From the NCBI RefSeq assembly GCF_006716425.1, contig NZ_VFOZ01000001.1, forward strand, positions 4,960,001 to 5,024,000: a stretch of DNA of 64,000 nucleotides. Reading direction: 5' to 3'. Under the pieces are notes generated by a model. That model did no database searches and had not been told where the DNA came from. It was given only the letters and a program-made list of their open reading frames with translations. This DNA comes from Actinoallomurus bryophytorum (GTDB taxonomy: Bacteria > Actinomycetota > Actinomycetes > Streptosporangiales > Streptosporangiaceae). Positions within the stretch are counted from its first letter, which is position 1. Each line of letters begins with the position of its first letter. This document shows positions 37,544 through 46,113 of the stretch, piece after piece. A program made the position numbers and the translations under genes.

Positions 37544-39856
37544 CTATGACCATTTCACCTTGAACACCCATGCGTACTGACCGGAACTCTGGGCCGCGGC
37601 CGGGACATCGATCTTCAACGTGCCGTCCTCCATGGTCCAGTGCAGCGGCTCGCCGTCGTATCCGAGCAGGCTGATCTGCTGGCCCGCCTGGATCGGCACG
37701 GGTGCGTTCACGACGACCTGGTCGCCGGGCCGCTTCAGCGAGGTGATGTAGAACGCCTTGTTCTGCGCGACGGTGAACCGGATGTCATCGCCCGCGGACG
37801 CCTGCCGTGACCAGTAGCTCGTGTTGTAGACGGACTCACCGTTGACCTTGAGCCACGCGCCGATCCGGCGCAGCCGGTCCTGCATCACCTCGGGGATCGT
37901 GCCGTCGGCGCGGGGGCCGATGTCGAGCAGGAAGTTGCCGTTCTTGCTCACGATGTCCACGAGGTCCTGCACGGCCTCCTCGGCGGTCATGTACGCGTCG
38001 TCCGGAGTGGCCGCGTTGTAGCCGTAGGAGCGGGGGTCGAGCCCGCGGCTGGCCTCCCACTTCGCCACGACGGTGTCGCCGTATTTCGCGTACTCGGGCG
38101 TGGTGTAGTCATGCGTCGGGATGCCGCACCGGTCGTCGTAGGTCACCTGGTCGCCCTGCTGGGCCGCGTGGTTGAGGAAGTCGGCGAACACCGAACGGGG
38201 CGCGGCGGGCGTACCGATGTCACACCACATGACGTCGGGGCTGTACTGGTGGATCAGCTCCTCCATCTGCGGGGCCTGGTAGTCGGTGACGTAGTCGCCC
38301 ACCGGCTTGTATCCGATGTAGGGGACCGGCTGCCCGGTGTAGGGGTTCTGCGGGCCGTGGCCCATCCAGGGATCGGCTGGGTTGTACCACTCGGGCAGCG
38401 AGTAGTAGAGCCCCGGGTGCACGTCCGGCGTGTACTCGCGGTCGGCCTTGAACAGCGCGTCGACCAGGTCGCGGTGCGGGCCCATCGCGACCGAGTCGCG
38501 GTCGGTCACCGCCGTGTCGAACAGCGAGAACCCCTCGTGGTGCTTCGCGGTCAGCACGAAGTACTTCGCCCCGGCGTCCTGGAACAGCCGCACCCACGCC
38601 TCCGGGTCGAACTTGGCCGCGGTGAACTGCGGGATGAAGGAGTCGTAGTCCGTCTCCTCGCCGTACGTCTGCGCGTGGTGGGCGTAGGTCGGGTCGTTCG
38701 GGTCGTTCATGTGCTGCCAGTACCACTCGGCGTACTCCTGGCCGACCGGTGCCCAGGCGGGCACGGAGTAGAGGCCCCAGTGGATGAAGATGCCGAACTT
38801 GGCGTTGTCGAACCAGTCAGGTGCCTGGTGCTGTCCCAGCGACGCGTCGGTGGCCTCGTACGGCGGGATGCCGACGTGCAGGGTGAGGTCCTGACCGGCC
38901 GAGGTGTCATCGCCGACGCGTGCGATGACCTTTCCGGCCACCGGCGTACCGGGCGGTGCCGGGCTCGACGCCTCGATCCCGATCTCGACCCGCTGCGCGT
39001 CGCCCGGCGCCAGCCAGTCGAGCGTCGCGGGGGCGACGGTGCGCACGCCCGCGGCCTCCACGGTGACCGTCGCGGTGTGGCCGGGCCGCAGCCACTGGTC
39101 ACCGAGGTTCTGCACGGTCGCCTGGACGACCTGTACCTGCTGTCCGCCGGGCGCCGGCATGGTCTTGGTGGTCGACGCGGCGTCGCCGACCCGTACGGCA
39201 TAGCCCTGCACGGCGGGCTGGAGGGACAGTGCGAAGACGTGCATGCTCGGCGTGCCCGCGACCGGCTTGGCGGTGCTCGGCAGGGTGACCGAGGTCGCCT
39301 CACGCGCCGGGTCCATCGACAGGAAGATCGGGAAGATCGAGACCGGATGGGCGTCCGTCTCCGTCGGGCTGAACCGGTGGGACGCGTTGATGACTCCGGT
39401 GCCACCGGAATACCAGTCCGGCGCGCTGACCGGCGCCTGGCTCGTGCCGCCGTCGGCGTAGTGCACCGTGGCGGTACCCCCGGCCGGTCCGTAGCTCGAC
39501 GCGCCGAGCAGGTAGGCGCCGAGGTAGTGACCCTGCGCGACGGTGACGTCCTGCCCCAGCGCCACGACGTTGTCGTCGCCGGCGGTGGGCGGGAAGTCGT
39601 ACGGAACACCGCCCAGCGTCACCGTGCCCGCGGCGGGCACCTGGTCCGCCGGGAACGAGTACGTGCTGCCGTCGAAGTCGGCCTGGCCGGGACTCTCGCC
39701 GATGCCGTCGTTGTCGAGGAGGCCGCCCAGCGACACCGGGACGGGATCGGAGCCGGCCCTCTGCCGTACGGGTGCGGCGGGTGCCGCCGTCGCCGGGACC
39801 ATCAGAGCGCCGATCACGCCGACGGCCAGCACGAACCGGCCTGCGCGTCCTCGCAT
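37544..39856 (-). CDS. Secreted GH29 alpha-L-fucosidase with N-terminal beta-domains
   Basis: A 770-residue exported glycosidase predicted to release alpha-linked L-fucose. Signal peptide: FVLAVGVIGALMVPATAAPA. Two beta-sandwich domains (about 40-230 and a NEW3-like one at about 235-330, TVQNLGDQWLRPGHTATVTV) precede the GH29 barrel, recognised by DWFDNAKFGIFIHWGLYSVP, YFVLTAKHHEGFSLFD and SPDVMWCDIG, where the Asp is the expected nucleophile. A C-terminal beta-domain closes it. The ATG at 39856 is chosen because AGGAGGTCCC precedes it directly. It may complement the GH27 and GH95-like enzymes on fucosylated/galactosylated plant glycans. Confidence 0.92.
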   Translation of the reverse strand: MRGRAGRFVLAVGVIGALMVPATAAPAAPVRQRAGSDPVPVSLGGLLDNDGIGESPGQADFDGSTYSFPADQVPAAGTVTLGGVPYDFPPTAGDDNVVALGQDVTVAQGHYLGAYLLGASSYGPAGGTATVHYADGGTSQAPVSAPDWYSGGTGVINASHRFSPTETDAHPVSIFPIFLSMDPAREATSVTLPSTAKPVAGTPSMHVFALSLQPAVQGYAVRVGDAASTTKTMPAPGGQQVQVVQATVQNLGDQWLRPGHTATVTVEAAGVRTVAPATLDWLAPGDAQRVEIGIEASSPAPPGTPVAGKVIARVGDDTSAGQDLTLHVGIPPYEATDASLGQHQAPDWFDNAKFGIFIHWGLYSVPAWAPVGQEYAEWYWQHMNDPNDPTYAHHAQTYGEETDYDSFIPQFTAAKFDPEAWVRLFQDAGAKYFVLTAKHHEGFSLFDTAVTDRDSVAMGPHRDLVDALFKADREYTPDVHPGLYYSLPEWYNPADPWMGHGPQNPYTGQPVPYIGYKPVGDYVTDYQAPQMEELIHQYSPDVMWCDIGTPAAPRSVFADFLNHAAQQGDQVTYDDRCGIPTHDYTTPEYAKYGDTVVAKWEASRGLDPRSYGYNAATPDDAYMTAEEAVQDLVDIVSKNGNFLLDIGPRADGTIPEVMQDRLRRIGAWLKVNGESVYNTSYWSRQASAGDDIRFTVAQNKAFYITSLKRPGDQVVVNAPVPIQAGQQISLLGYDGEPLHWTMEDGTLKIDVPAAAQSSGQYAWVFKVKWS

Positions 39857-40081
39857 GGGACCTCCTGCTCGCCCAGGAAAGGACATCCGATCACCTCCGC
39901 ACCCACCGGCCTTCCGGAGGCCGAACGGACGTCTCGACACGGAGATAGATCCGATGTCTGTGTGATCGTCCGATTTCATGACCGGTCTGTCAAGGTCACG
40001 ACCGGGCGCGGCTTACCGAGTCAGGGCCACGCGTGGTTCGTCCGGATGGGTCCCCGATGCGGCCGGCGCCGCGTGAACGGT
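39857..40081. promoter_or_regulatory. 225-bp gap between fucosidase start and alpha/beta hydrolase stop
   Basis: This carries the fucosidase promoter. ATCCGAT-like sequences are repeated around 39950 and 39968 in slightly AT-richer DNA, but no clear palindrome was found. No gene is supported. Confidence 0.3.
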
Positions 40082-40807
40082 TCAGCCCAGCTCGAGCAGG
40101 AGCTCGGCGAGCGCGACCGGCATGGTGATCATGCAGTCGTGGCCGGTCGCGAGCTCCCGTACCTGTGCCGGCGTGCCGTTGGGCTGTACCGCGGGGACGG
40201 GCCGCCGGGCGAAGCCGTCCGGCTTGCCGACGGTGCAGTGGATGTGCGTCCGTGGGATCGCGTCCACGGCCGGGTCGTCCAGCCGGACCGGTTGCTGGAG
40301 GCAGAGCACCGGCTGATCCGACAGCATCGTGCGCAGCCAGGCGACGTCCGCCGGGTCGGTGACCCCGAACAGGCCCGAGGGTGGTGGTGCCTCGGGGAGC
40401 GGCGGAACCCGCCAGCCACTGTCGGACTTCACGGCGAGATCGATCAGGGTCTGGGTCACGGGCAGGACGTCGGCCGCGGTCTCGCCGTCCTCCGGGACCA
40501 TCGCGTCGAGGTAGACCAGATGTGCGATCCGGTGCGGGACCTGGTTGGCCGCGGACGAGATGACCAGCCCGGAGTAGCTGTGTCCCACAAGGATCACCTC
40601 GGTGAGGTCCTCCTCGATGATCAGCCTGACGATGTCGTCCACGTGCGTGTCCAGCCCCACCTCGGGGCCGAGCAGATGCGCCTTGTCGCCGTAGCCGGTC
40701 AGTGACGGCGTGAGCACCCGATGTCCGGCCGACGTGAGCGACGGGACCACTCGCTCCCAGCACCGACCGCTGTGCCAGGCACCGTGGACTAGCAGATATG
40801 TCGACAT
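40082..40807 (-). CDS. Alpha/beta hydrolase (EstC/salicylate-esterase-like)
   Basis: A 241-residue hydrolase with oxyanion-hole LVHGAWHSGRCW, nucleophile Ser in LVGHSYSGLV, and C-terminal His in ATGHDCM. The N-terminal STYLLVHGAWH and the long AHLVYLDAMVPEDGE cap resemble the EstC/methylsalicylate-esterase-like hydrolases often controlled by an adjacent TetR regulator. It is divergent from such a regulator, with two GGGAC-N3-GTCCC operators between them. Substrate likely a small ester or lactone, not determinable. Confidence 0.88.
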   Translation of the reverse strand: MSTYLLVHGAWHSGRCWERVVPSLTSAGHRVLTPSLTGYGDKAHLLGPEVGLDTHVDDIVRLIIEEDLTEVILVGHSYSGLVISSAANQVPHRIAHLVYLDAMVPEDGETAADVLPVTQTLIDLAVKSDSGWRVPPLPEAPPPSGLFGVTDPADVAWLRTMLSDQPVLCLQQPVRLDDPAVDAIPRTHIHCTVGKPDGFARRPVPAVQPNGTPAQVRELATGHDCMITMPVALAELLLELG

Positions 40808-40909
40808 GGTTCTCGCTCCGTCCGCGCGTTTCGCATCGATGTATCGCTTCGTGAAGCCGGCTGGGCGTGGCGTGGTCGCCGGGTTCCTGATCTGGCATCA
40901 TGAAGAAAA

Positions 40910-40952
40910 CGGGACATCGTCCCGGTTTTGGACGATATGGGACAGTGTCCCG
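40910..40952. promoter_or_regulatory. Two TetR-type operators (GGGAC-N3-GTCCC)
   Basis: CGGGAC-ATC-GTCCCG (40910-40924) and GGGAC-AGT-GTCCC (40939-40951, then G) are both perfect palindromes, with centres 28 bp apart. They lie between the divergent hydrolase (start 40807) and TetR gene (start 40986). The spacing is near three helical turns. They should be sites for the adjacent TetR protein, controlling both promoters. Confidence 0.75.
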
Positions 40953-40985
40953 TTTAGCAAGCGCGGGCAGCGAGAGAAGGACGCG

Positions 40986-41567
40986 GTGAACGAGGACGCG
41001 GGGCGCGGGGTCAGGCCCAAGCGGGCGGACGCTCGACGCAACAAGGAGACCCTTCTCAACGCGGCCGCCGCGATCTTCGTCACGTCCGGTGTGGAAGCGC
41101 CGATCCGCGACATCGCGGCCAGGGCCGGCGTCGGGACGGCCACGATCTACCGTCACTTCCCGACGCGAGCGGACCTCATCATCGCGGTCTACCGGCACCA
41201 GGTCGAAGCCCTCGCGCAGGCCGGTCCCGCGTTCCTGGCGGCCGGCGCGACTCCGCACGCCGCACTGGGGCGGTGGATCGACCTCTTCGTCGATTTCCTC
41301 GTCACCAAGCAGGGGCTCGCCGCCGTGCTGCAGTCCGATGATCCCTGCTTCGACCCCCTGCACTCCTATTTCCTCGAGCGGCTCGAGCCCGTCTGCGCCC
41401 AGCTGCTCGACGCCGCGGCCGGCTCCGGCGAGATCCGCTCCGGCCCGGACGCCTACGAGCTCATGCGCGGCGTCGGGGGCCTCTGTGCGGGCGCGGGCAA
41501 CAGTCCCCGCTACGACGCGCGCCGGCTGGCCCAGCTCCTCATCGCGGGACTACGCCGGCCGCAGTGA
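40986..41567 (+). CDS. TetR-family transcriptional regulator
   Basis: A 193-residue repressor with a TetR N-terminal DNA-binding domain: KRADARRNKETLLNAAAAIF, GVEAPIRDIAARAGVGTAT, then IYRHFPTRADLI. An all-helical ligand domain (to residue about 190) follows. The start is the GTG at 40986 after AGAAGGA; an upstream in-frame ATG would put the operators inside the coding region. With two clear palindromes in the shared promoter it probably autoregulates and represses the alpha/beta hydrolase, the ligand perhaps being that enzyme's substrate. Confidence 0.92.
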   Translation: MNEDAGRGVRPKRADARRNKETLLNAAAAIFVTSGVEAPIRDIAARAGVGTATIYRHFPTRADLIIAVYRHQVEALAQAGPAFLAAGATPHAALGRWIDLFVDFLVTKQGLAAVLQSDDPCFDPLHSYFLERLEPVCAQLLDAAAGSGEIRSGPDAYELMRGVGGLCAGAGNSPRYDARRLAQLLIAGLRRPQ

Positions 41568-41581
41568 CCCTCGCCGGGCGG

Positions 41582-42469
41582 TCAGAGCGGCTCGGGGCGG
41601 GTCGCCTGCTGGGCGGCCTCGGCGAAGGCTTCGATGAGGGAGGAGTCCCGCGCCGCCTCCCAGGCCAGCACGATCTGGCCCGCCTGGACGCCGGTGATCG
41701 GGACGTACGCGACGTCGGGCCGGGGAAACGCGGCGGCGATCGGGCCCGGGAGGAACGCCACGCCGCTTCCCGCGCGGACGTACTCCACGATCTCCTCCAT
41801 GTCGCGTACGGCGGGCCCGTGCCGGGGCTGGGTGCCGTCCGGGCGCGGGTCCATGCTCCAGAAGGCGTTCCACGCGGGTGGGGCGTCGGCGTAGCGGAGC
41901 ACGCGTTCGCCGGCGATGTCGGCGAGGCGGACGGACGGGCGGCCGGCCAGCGGGTGGCTCGACGGCAACGCGACGGTCAGCGGCTCGGTGTACAGCGGCA
42001 GCAGGCCGAGCCCCTGCGAGGCCACGGGAAAGCGAACGAACCCGACGTCGACGCGTCCGTCGAGCAGCGTCTCGGCCTGGTTCCACCAGCGCAGGCGCTG
42101 GAGCTGGAGGTCGACCTCCGGGTGACGCTCGCGGAAGAGCCGCAGGGCGGGATCGACGTTCACGCCGAGCATGAATCCGACGGTGAGCGTCCGCATCCCG
42201 GTGGCGTGACGCGTGCGCTCCAGGGCACCGTGCGCGGTGGCCAGCAGCCGCAGGCCGTCGCGCAGGAGCTGTTCGCCGCCCGGAGTGAGCGTCACCTCCC
42301 GGCTCGTACGCGCGAACAGCTCGACGCCGACGTCGTGTTCGAGCTGCTGGATCTGACGGGAGAGCGCGGGCTGGGTGATGTGCAGCGCCGCGGCGGCCTG
42401 TCCGAAATGGAGCCGTTCGGCCACGGCGACGAAGTAGCGCAGCCTGCGGAGGTCCAGGTCCGGCTCCAC
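41582..42469 (-). CDS. LysR-family transcriptional regulator
   Basis: A 295-residue activator-type regulator with winged HTH at residues 6-65 (LRRLRYFVAVAERLHFGQAA, ITQPALSRQIQQLEHDVG) and a periplasmic-binding-like effector domain (MRTLTVGFMLG, VDVGFVRFP, VEYVRAGSGVAFLPGP). It is divergent from the zinc alcohol dehydrogenase at 42664 and is its likely regulator. The 194-bp gap holds two GATCA sequences (around 42497 and 42520) that could be part of a T-N11-A box. The gene is convergent with the TetR gene, 14 bp apart. Confidence 0.92.
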   Translation of the reverse strand: MEPDLDLRRLRYFVAVAERLHFGQAAAALHITQPALSRQIQQLEHDVGVELFARTSREVTLTPGGEQLLRDGLRLLATAHGALERTRHATGMRTLTVGFMLGVNVDPALRLFRERHPEVDLQLQRLRWWNQAETLLDGRVDVGFVRFPVASQGLGLLPLYTEPLTVALPSSHPLAGRPSVRLADIAGERVLRYADAPPAWNAFWSMDPRPDGTQPRHGPAVRDMEEIVEYVRAGSGVAFLPGPIAAAFPRPDVAYVPITGVQAGQIVLAWEAARDSSLIEAFAEAAQQATRPEPL

Positions 42470-42663
42470 GTGGCGTCCCCCCTTGCCTCGTACGGCCGAT
42501 CAATGCTCCAAGCGTATCGATCATGCCGGAAGAGGCCTTGGACACCGTGCCCGCGAAGGCGGAAGACTCGACCACGGACGGCCACGCCGCCGGGCCGTCG
42601 CTTCGATCCTGGGGAGGGTCATCGGCGGCCACGTGGATACCTGACGATTCTCTGGAGTTCTTC

Positions 42664-43674
42664 ATGCGTGTTGCCGTCGCCACCGGAGTCGACGCCCCAC
42701 TGTCGCTGACCGAGCGGGACGTGCCCGAGCCGGGCCCCGGTGAGCTGCTGGTACGGGTGACCGCCTGCGGCGTGTGCTTCTCGGACCTGAACCTGCTGCA
42801 CGGCCACTACCCCTTCGCCCGCTTTCCGGTCATCCCGGGACACGAGGTCACGGGCGTGGTCGAGGCGCTGGGGGAGGGGGTGTCCTGGCCGGCGGTGGGT
42901 ACGGCGGTGGGCGGCCAGTTCCTGTACGACTCGTGTGGGCACTGTGACTACTGCGTACGCGGCGAGCAGATCCTGTGCCCGAAAAAGCGCATCACCGGCG
43001 TTGTGGTCGACGGCGGCTATGCGGAGTACGCAGTGTTCAAGGCCGGTTTCGTCACCCCGCTCCCGGCGAGCCTGGATCCGGTCACCGCGGCGCCGTTGAT
43101 GTGCGCCGGGCTCACCGCGTTCAACGGGCTCCGGCTGGGCGGGGCCGTGGCGGGATCGCGGGTGGCGGTGATCGGCGCCGGCGGCATCGGCGCCCTTGCG
43201 ATCCGCTACGCGGTGGCGCTGGGCGCGCGCGTCGCCGTGGTCGGCCGTTCACGCCGGGGCGAGGAGAACGCCAAGGCCCTGGGGGCCGAGCTGTTCGTCG
43301 CCACCGAGGACACCGACCCCGCCCCCGCCCTGAAGGCATGGGACGGCGGGGCGAACCTCGTGCTGAACGCGGCGCCGTCGACATCGGCGGCCGCCGCCAC
43401 CCTGGGCGGTCTGGCACCGGACGGGACGTTGCTGCTCTGCGGGTACAGCGGGGAGCCGCTCGAGCTGCCGACCCAGCCGATGGTGCTGAACCGGCTGCGG
43501 GTGATGGCCTCACCGTCCGGCTCGCCGCACGACCTGCGGGACACGCTCGCGTTCTCGGCCGTCCACGACATCATTCCCCAGGTCACCACCATCGGCCTGG
43601 ACGATGCCCAGGCCACCCTGGAGGCCATGGACGCCGGGGCCTCACACGGCCGCAGCGTCATCAGCTTCATCTGA
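42664..43674 (+). CDS. Zinc-dependent alcohol dehydrogenase (MDR family)
   Basis: A 336-residue NAD(P)-dependent dehydrogenase. The catalytic zinc site is Cys in CGVCFSD, His in PGHEVTG; the structural zinc cysteines are in DSCGHCDYCVRGEQILC, all four present. Rossmann motif is VAVIGAGGIGALA near residue 165. The GHCDYC / KRITGVVVDGGYAEYAVF pattern fits AdhA/AdhP-like alcohol dehydrogenases. CTGGAG precedes the ATG at 42664; an in-frame extension to 42523 has no family similarity. A truncated SDR gene follows 21 bp downstream, so the operon once had a second dehydrogenase. Confidence 0.92.
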   Translation: MRVAVATGVDAPLSLTERDVPEPGPGELLVRVTACGVCFSDLNLLHGHYPFARFPVIPGHEVTGVVEALGEGVSWPAVGTAVGGQFLYDSCGHCDYCVRGEQILCPKKRITGVVVDGGYAEYAVFKAGFVTPLPASLDPVTAAPLMCAGLTAFNGLRLGGAVAGSRVAVIGAGGIGALAIRYAVALGARVAVVGRSRRGEENAKALGAELFVATEDTDPAPALKAWDGGANLVLNAAPSTSAAAATLGGLAPDGTLLLCGYSGEPLELPTQPMVLNRLRVMASPSGSPHDLRDTLAFSAVHDIIPQVTTIGLDDAQATLEAMDAGASHGRSVISFI

Positions 43675-45036
43675 TCGGATCCCGGGAGTCCAGCCATGCC
43701 GAAGACCATCATCGTGACCGGCGCCTCCAGCGGGTTCGGGGCGCTGACCGGCCGCGCGCTCGCCGACGCAGGTCACGTCGTGTACGCCGGGATCCGGGCC
43801 ACCACCGGGCGCAACGCCCCTGCACTCGGGGCCGGACAGGTGCGTCCGTCGGGGCAGCAGGAGCGGGGTGGCGAGCAGGAGAACGCCGGACATGGTGATC
43901 GCGGTGAGCGGACCGGTGAGCGTGGCGAGGACGCCCCAGATCACCATCAGGGCGGCCTGGAGGAGTTTGCTGCTGACACTCCAGGTGCTGAGGACCTGGG
44001 CGGCGTGATCCGCGGGAGTCCGCCGCAGGCGTTCTGTCGCGTAGATCGGGTTGAACACGCCCATGCAGGTGATCAGTAGGCCCTCGACGATGATCACGGT
44101 GAGGAGTCCGGAGACGCCGGGACGGATGAACGCGAGACCGAGCGGGAAGAGCGATCGCAGCCGGCCGAAGACGATCATGACCCGGTGCCGGCCGTAGCGG
44201 GTCACGAGGCGTGCGGAGAGGCGGGCGCCTGCGAAGCCGCCGAGCGCCGGGATGCCGAAGGCCAGACCGTACTGCCAGGCCGGGAAGTGGTACCGGCCCA
44301 GCAGGAGGACGGACAGGAGCGGGGCGGTGGCCATGATCAGGCCGCTGACCAGGATCGAGTTGAGGAACAGGCGCCGTAGCGCGCGGTCGCGGAGGATGAA
44401 CCGCCAGCCGGCGAGAAGGTCGGCCGCGCGCAACCCGGTGGCCCGGTCGCGGGGTGTCGCGACGTCGCCTCCGCGGATGCGCAGGACCCCGAGCGCGGAC
44501 AGCAGGTAGCTGAGGGCGTCGGCCATGACCGTGATGACCGGGCCGAGCAACCCGATGAGCGCGCCACCGAGGGGCGGACCCGCCGCGGTCGCCACCCAGC
44601 TCGTGCCCTCGAACCTTCCGCTCGCGACAAGAAGGTGGTCGCCACGGACGAGATGTTTCAGGTACGCGCCCGATGCGGCGGTGAAGGCGATGCTCGCGGT
44701 CCCGGAGATGACCGAGACGACCAGCAACTGGCCGTAGGACAGCACGCCGAGGACGTACGCGACCGGAACACTCGCCATCGCGACGAACCTGATCAGGTCC
44801 ATCGCGACCATCACCGGGCGCTTGGCCCGGTGCTCGACCCACGGCCCGAGCGGGAAGGCGACGATCGCCGCGACGGCGAGCCCGGCCGCCTCCAGCAGCG
44901 AGACGGCGAACGCCGGCGCGTTCAGCACCCGGACCGCGATCAGCGGGAACGCCCCGAAGGCGATCCACGTCCCGTATGTACTGACGGCGTAGGCCGACCA
45001 CAGCCGGCCGAAATCACGCCCCAACCGCACGCGCAT
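43642..45036 (-). CDS. MFS transporter with C-terminal tail created by a deletion junction
   Basis: A 464-residue major-facilitator protein of the enterobactin-exporter/MFS_3 kind (12 helices, about residues 10-400; AGPPLGGALIGLLGPVI and LPLLLPRRT-like end). The natural protein should end near TPLLLPRRTHLSG (about 43830). The last 60-odd residues are instead antisense of the truncated SDR gene and of the alcohol dehydrogenase end, low in hydrophobicity and without family similarity. The start is ATG 45036 after GAGGGAG. It is divergent from a LysR gene. The core should still fold, though whether the tail is tolerated is unknown. Confidence 0.8.
   Translation of the reverse strand: MRVRLGRDFGRLWSAYAVSTYGTWIAFGAFPLIAVRVLNAPAFAVSLLEAAGLAVAAIVAFPLGPWVEHRAKRPVMVAMDLIRFVAMASVPVAYVLGVLSYGQLLVVSVISGTASIAFTAASGAYLKHLVRGDHLLVASGRFEGTSWVATAAGPPLGGALIGLLGPVITVMADALSYLLSALGVLRIRGGDVATPRDRATGLRAADLLAGWRFILRDRALRRLFLNSILVSGLIMATAPLLSVLLLGRYHFPAWQYGLAFGIPALGGFAGARLSARLVTRYGRHRVMIVFGRLRSLFPLGLAFIRPGVSGLLTVIIVEGLLITCMGVFNPIYATERLRRTPADHAAQVLSTWSVSSKLLQAALMVIWGVLATLTGPLTAITMSGVLLLATPLLLPRRTHLSGPECRGVAPGGGPDPGVHDVTCVGERAAGQRPEPAGGAGHDDGLRHGWTPGIRSDEADDAAAV
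43696..43821 (+). pseudogene. Truncated short-chain dehydrogenase (5' fragment)
   Basis: About 42 codons match an SDR N-terminus: MPKTIIVTGASSGFGALTGR, then ALADAGHVVYAGIRATTGRN-AP, including the TGxxxGxG NAD-binding motif. After Pro42 the frame goes on as non-homologous sequence that is the antisense of the MFS gene. A proper GGAG site and ATG remain, so a useless fusion peptide may be made. The rest of the SDR gene (about 600-800 bp) is missing, lost in the deletion that also removed the MFS stop. Confidence 0.8.
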
Positions 45037-45060
45037 GCGACTCCCTCGCGACAACCGATG

Positions 45061-45074
45061 TTCGGGTCCCCGAA
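45061..45074. promoter_or_regulatory. TTCGGG-TC-CCCGAA palindrome, operator candidate
   Basis: A perfect 14-bp inverted repeat 24 bp upstream of the MFS start, in the 123-bp divergent region shared with the LysR gene at 45160. It is a candidate regulator site. A further CAACCG/CGGTTG pair lies at 45105-45110 and 45134-45139. Confidence 0.4.
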
Positions 45075-45159
45075 TCGCATCAGCCACAGCATCGCGGGAT
45101 CAAACAACCGGCTCCCGGGCGAGCCACAACGATCGGTTGGGCACTCGTAGGCTGCATCG

Positions 45160-46113
45160 ATGGATACCGAGGCGGTGCGATCCTTCGTCCGCGCGGCCGA
45201 GCTCGGGCAGCTGCGGCACGCGGCCGACGAGCTCGGCGTGACGCAGCAGGCCGTGTCGAAGCGGATCGCGACGCTTGAGCGCCAACTCGACGTCCGGTTG
45301 TTCACCCGCACCGCACGGGGGGTCGAGCTGACACTCGACGGCCAGGCCTTCCTCCCGCACGCCCGGGACATCGTCACGGGTGCCGATCGCGCCATCACCG
45401 CGATCAGACCGGGCTCGCGTGCCCTTCGGATCGACGTTCTCGGGCTGCGATCCGCGCAGGCCGTCGTCCTGCACGACTATTGGCGGTCACACCCCGGCGT
45501 CGACCTCGACGTGGTGGTCCTCAGGGTCGACGACCCGCAAGTGGCGGTCGCCGCCGTCCAGGCGGGCGACATCGACGCCTCGTTCCGTACGGTCACCGAC
45601 CCGGCCACGCTGCCGCGCGACGTGCGAATGATCCACGCGTTCGACTCCCCGCTGGAACTCCTCGTCGGCCCGGGACACCCGCTCGCCTCCGCACGAACAC
45701 TGACACCACCCCGGCTGCGTGGCCACCGGATCTGGGTGCCGGGAATCGCGCCGCGAAGCGAATGGGCGGATTTCTACGATCAGCTCGCGACCGACTTCGA
45801 CCTCCGCGTCGACGCCGCGGGCCCGAACTTCGGCAACGAGGTACTCCTCGACACTCTCGCGGACTCCGCGGACGTGGCCACTCTCGTAGGTGCGCGCGAC
45901 CGGTACATCTGGCCGGCGAATTACGACCTGCGCCGCATCCCGATCGTGAATCCGACGCTCGCGTACCCGCTCTCGCTCATCTTCCCCAGGACGAACCCGC
46001 ACCCAGGACTCCGGGCGATCATCGACCACTTCGGCGGCCTGACACCGCTCCCCGAGACGGCCTGGCTCCCGTCCTGGGCGACGAGACCACGCCGCGGCCG
46101 GCACCCCCTCTAG
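45160..46113 (+). CDS. LysR-family transcriptional regulator
   Basis: A 317-residue LysR protein with N-terminal HTH (AVRSFVRAAELGQLRHAADE, VTQQAVSKRIATLERQLDVR) and substrate-binding domain (LRIDVLGLRSAQAVVLHDYW, ELLVGPGHPLAS). Divergent from the MFS exporter, a frequent regulator/exporter pairing in actinomycetes. The C-terminal 20 residues are basic (RPRRGRHPL). It ends convergently on the acyltransferase gene with a 4-bp overlap of the stops. Confidence 0.92.
   Translation: MDTEAVRSFVRAAELGQLRHAADELGVTQQAVSKRIATLERQLDVRLFTRTARGVELTLDGQAFLPHARDIVTGADRAITAIRPGSRALRIDVLGLRSAQAVVLHDYWRSHPGVDLDVVVLRVDDPQVAVAAVQAGDIDASFRTVTDPATLPRDVRMIHAFDSPLELLVGPGHPLASARTLTPPRLRGHRIWVPGIAPRSEWADFYDQLATDFDLRVDAAGPNFGNEVLLDTLADSADVATLVGARDRYIWPANYDLRRIPIVNPTLAYPLSLIFPRTNPHPGLRAIIDHFGGLTPLPETAWLPSWATRPRRGRHPL

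Noticed and set aside
38111-40705. 864-codon plus-strand frame opposite the fucosidase
   Set aside because: No motifs; it spans a promoter and two separate genes on the other strand.
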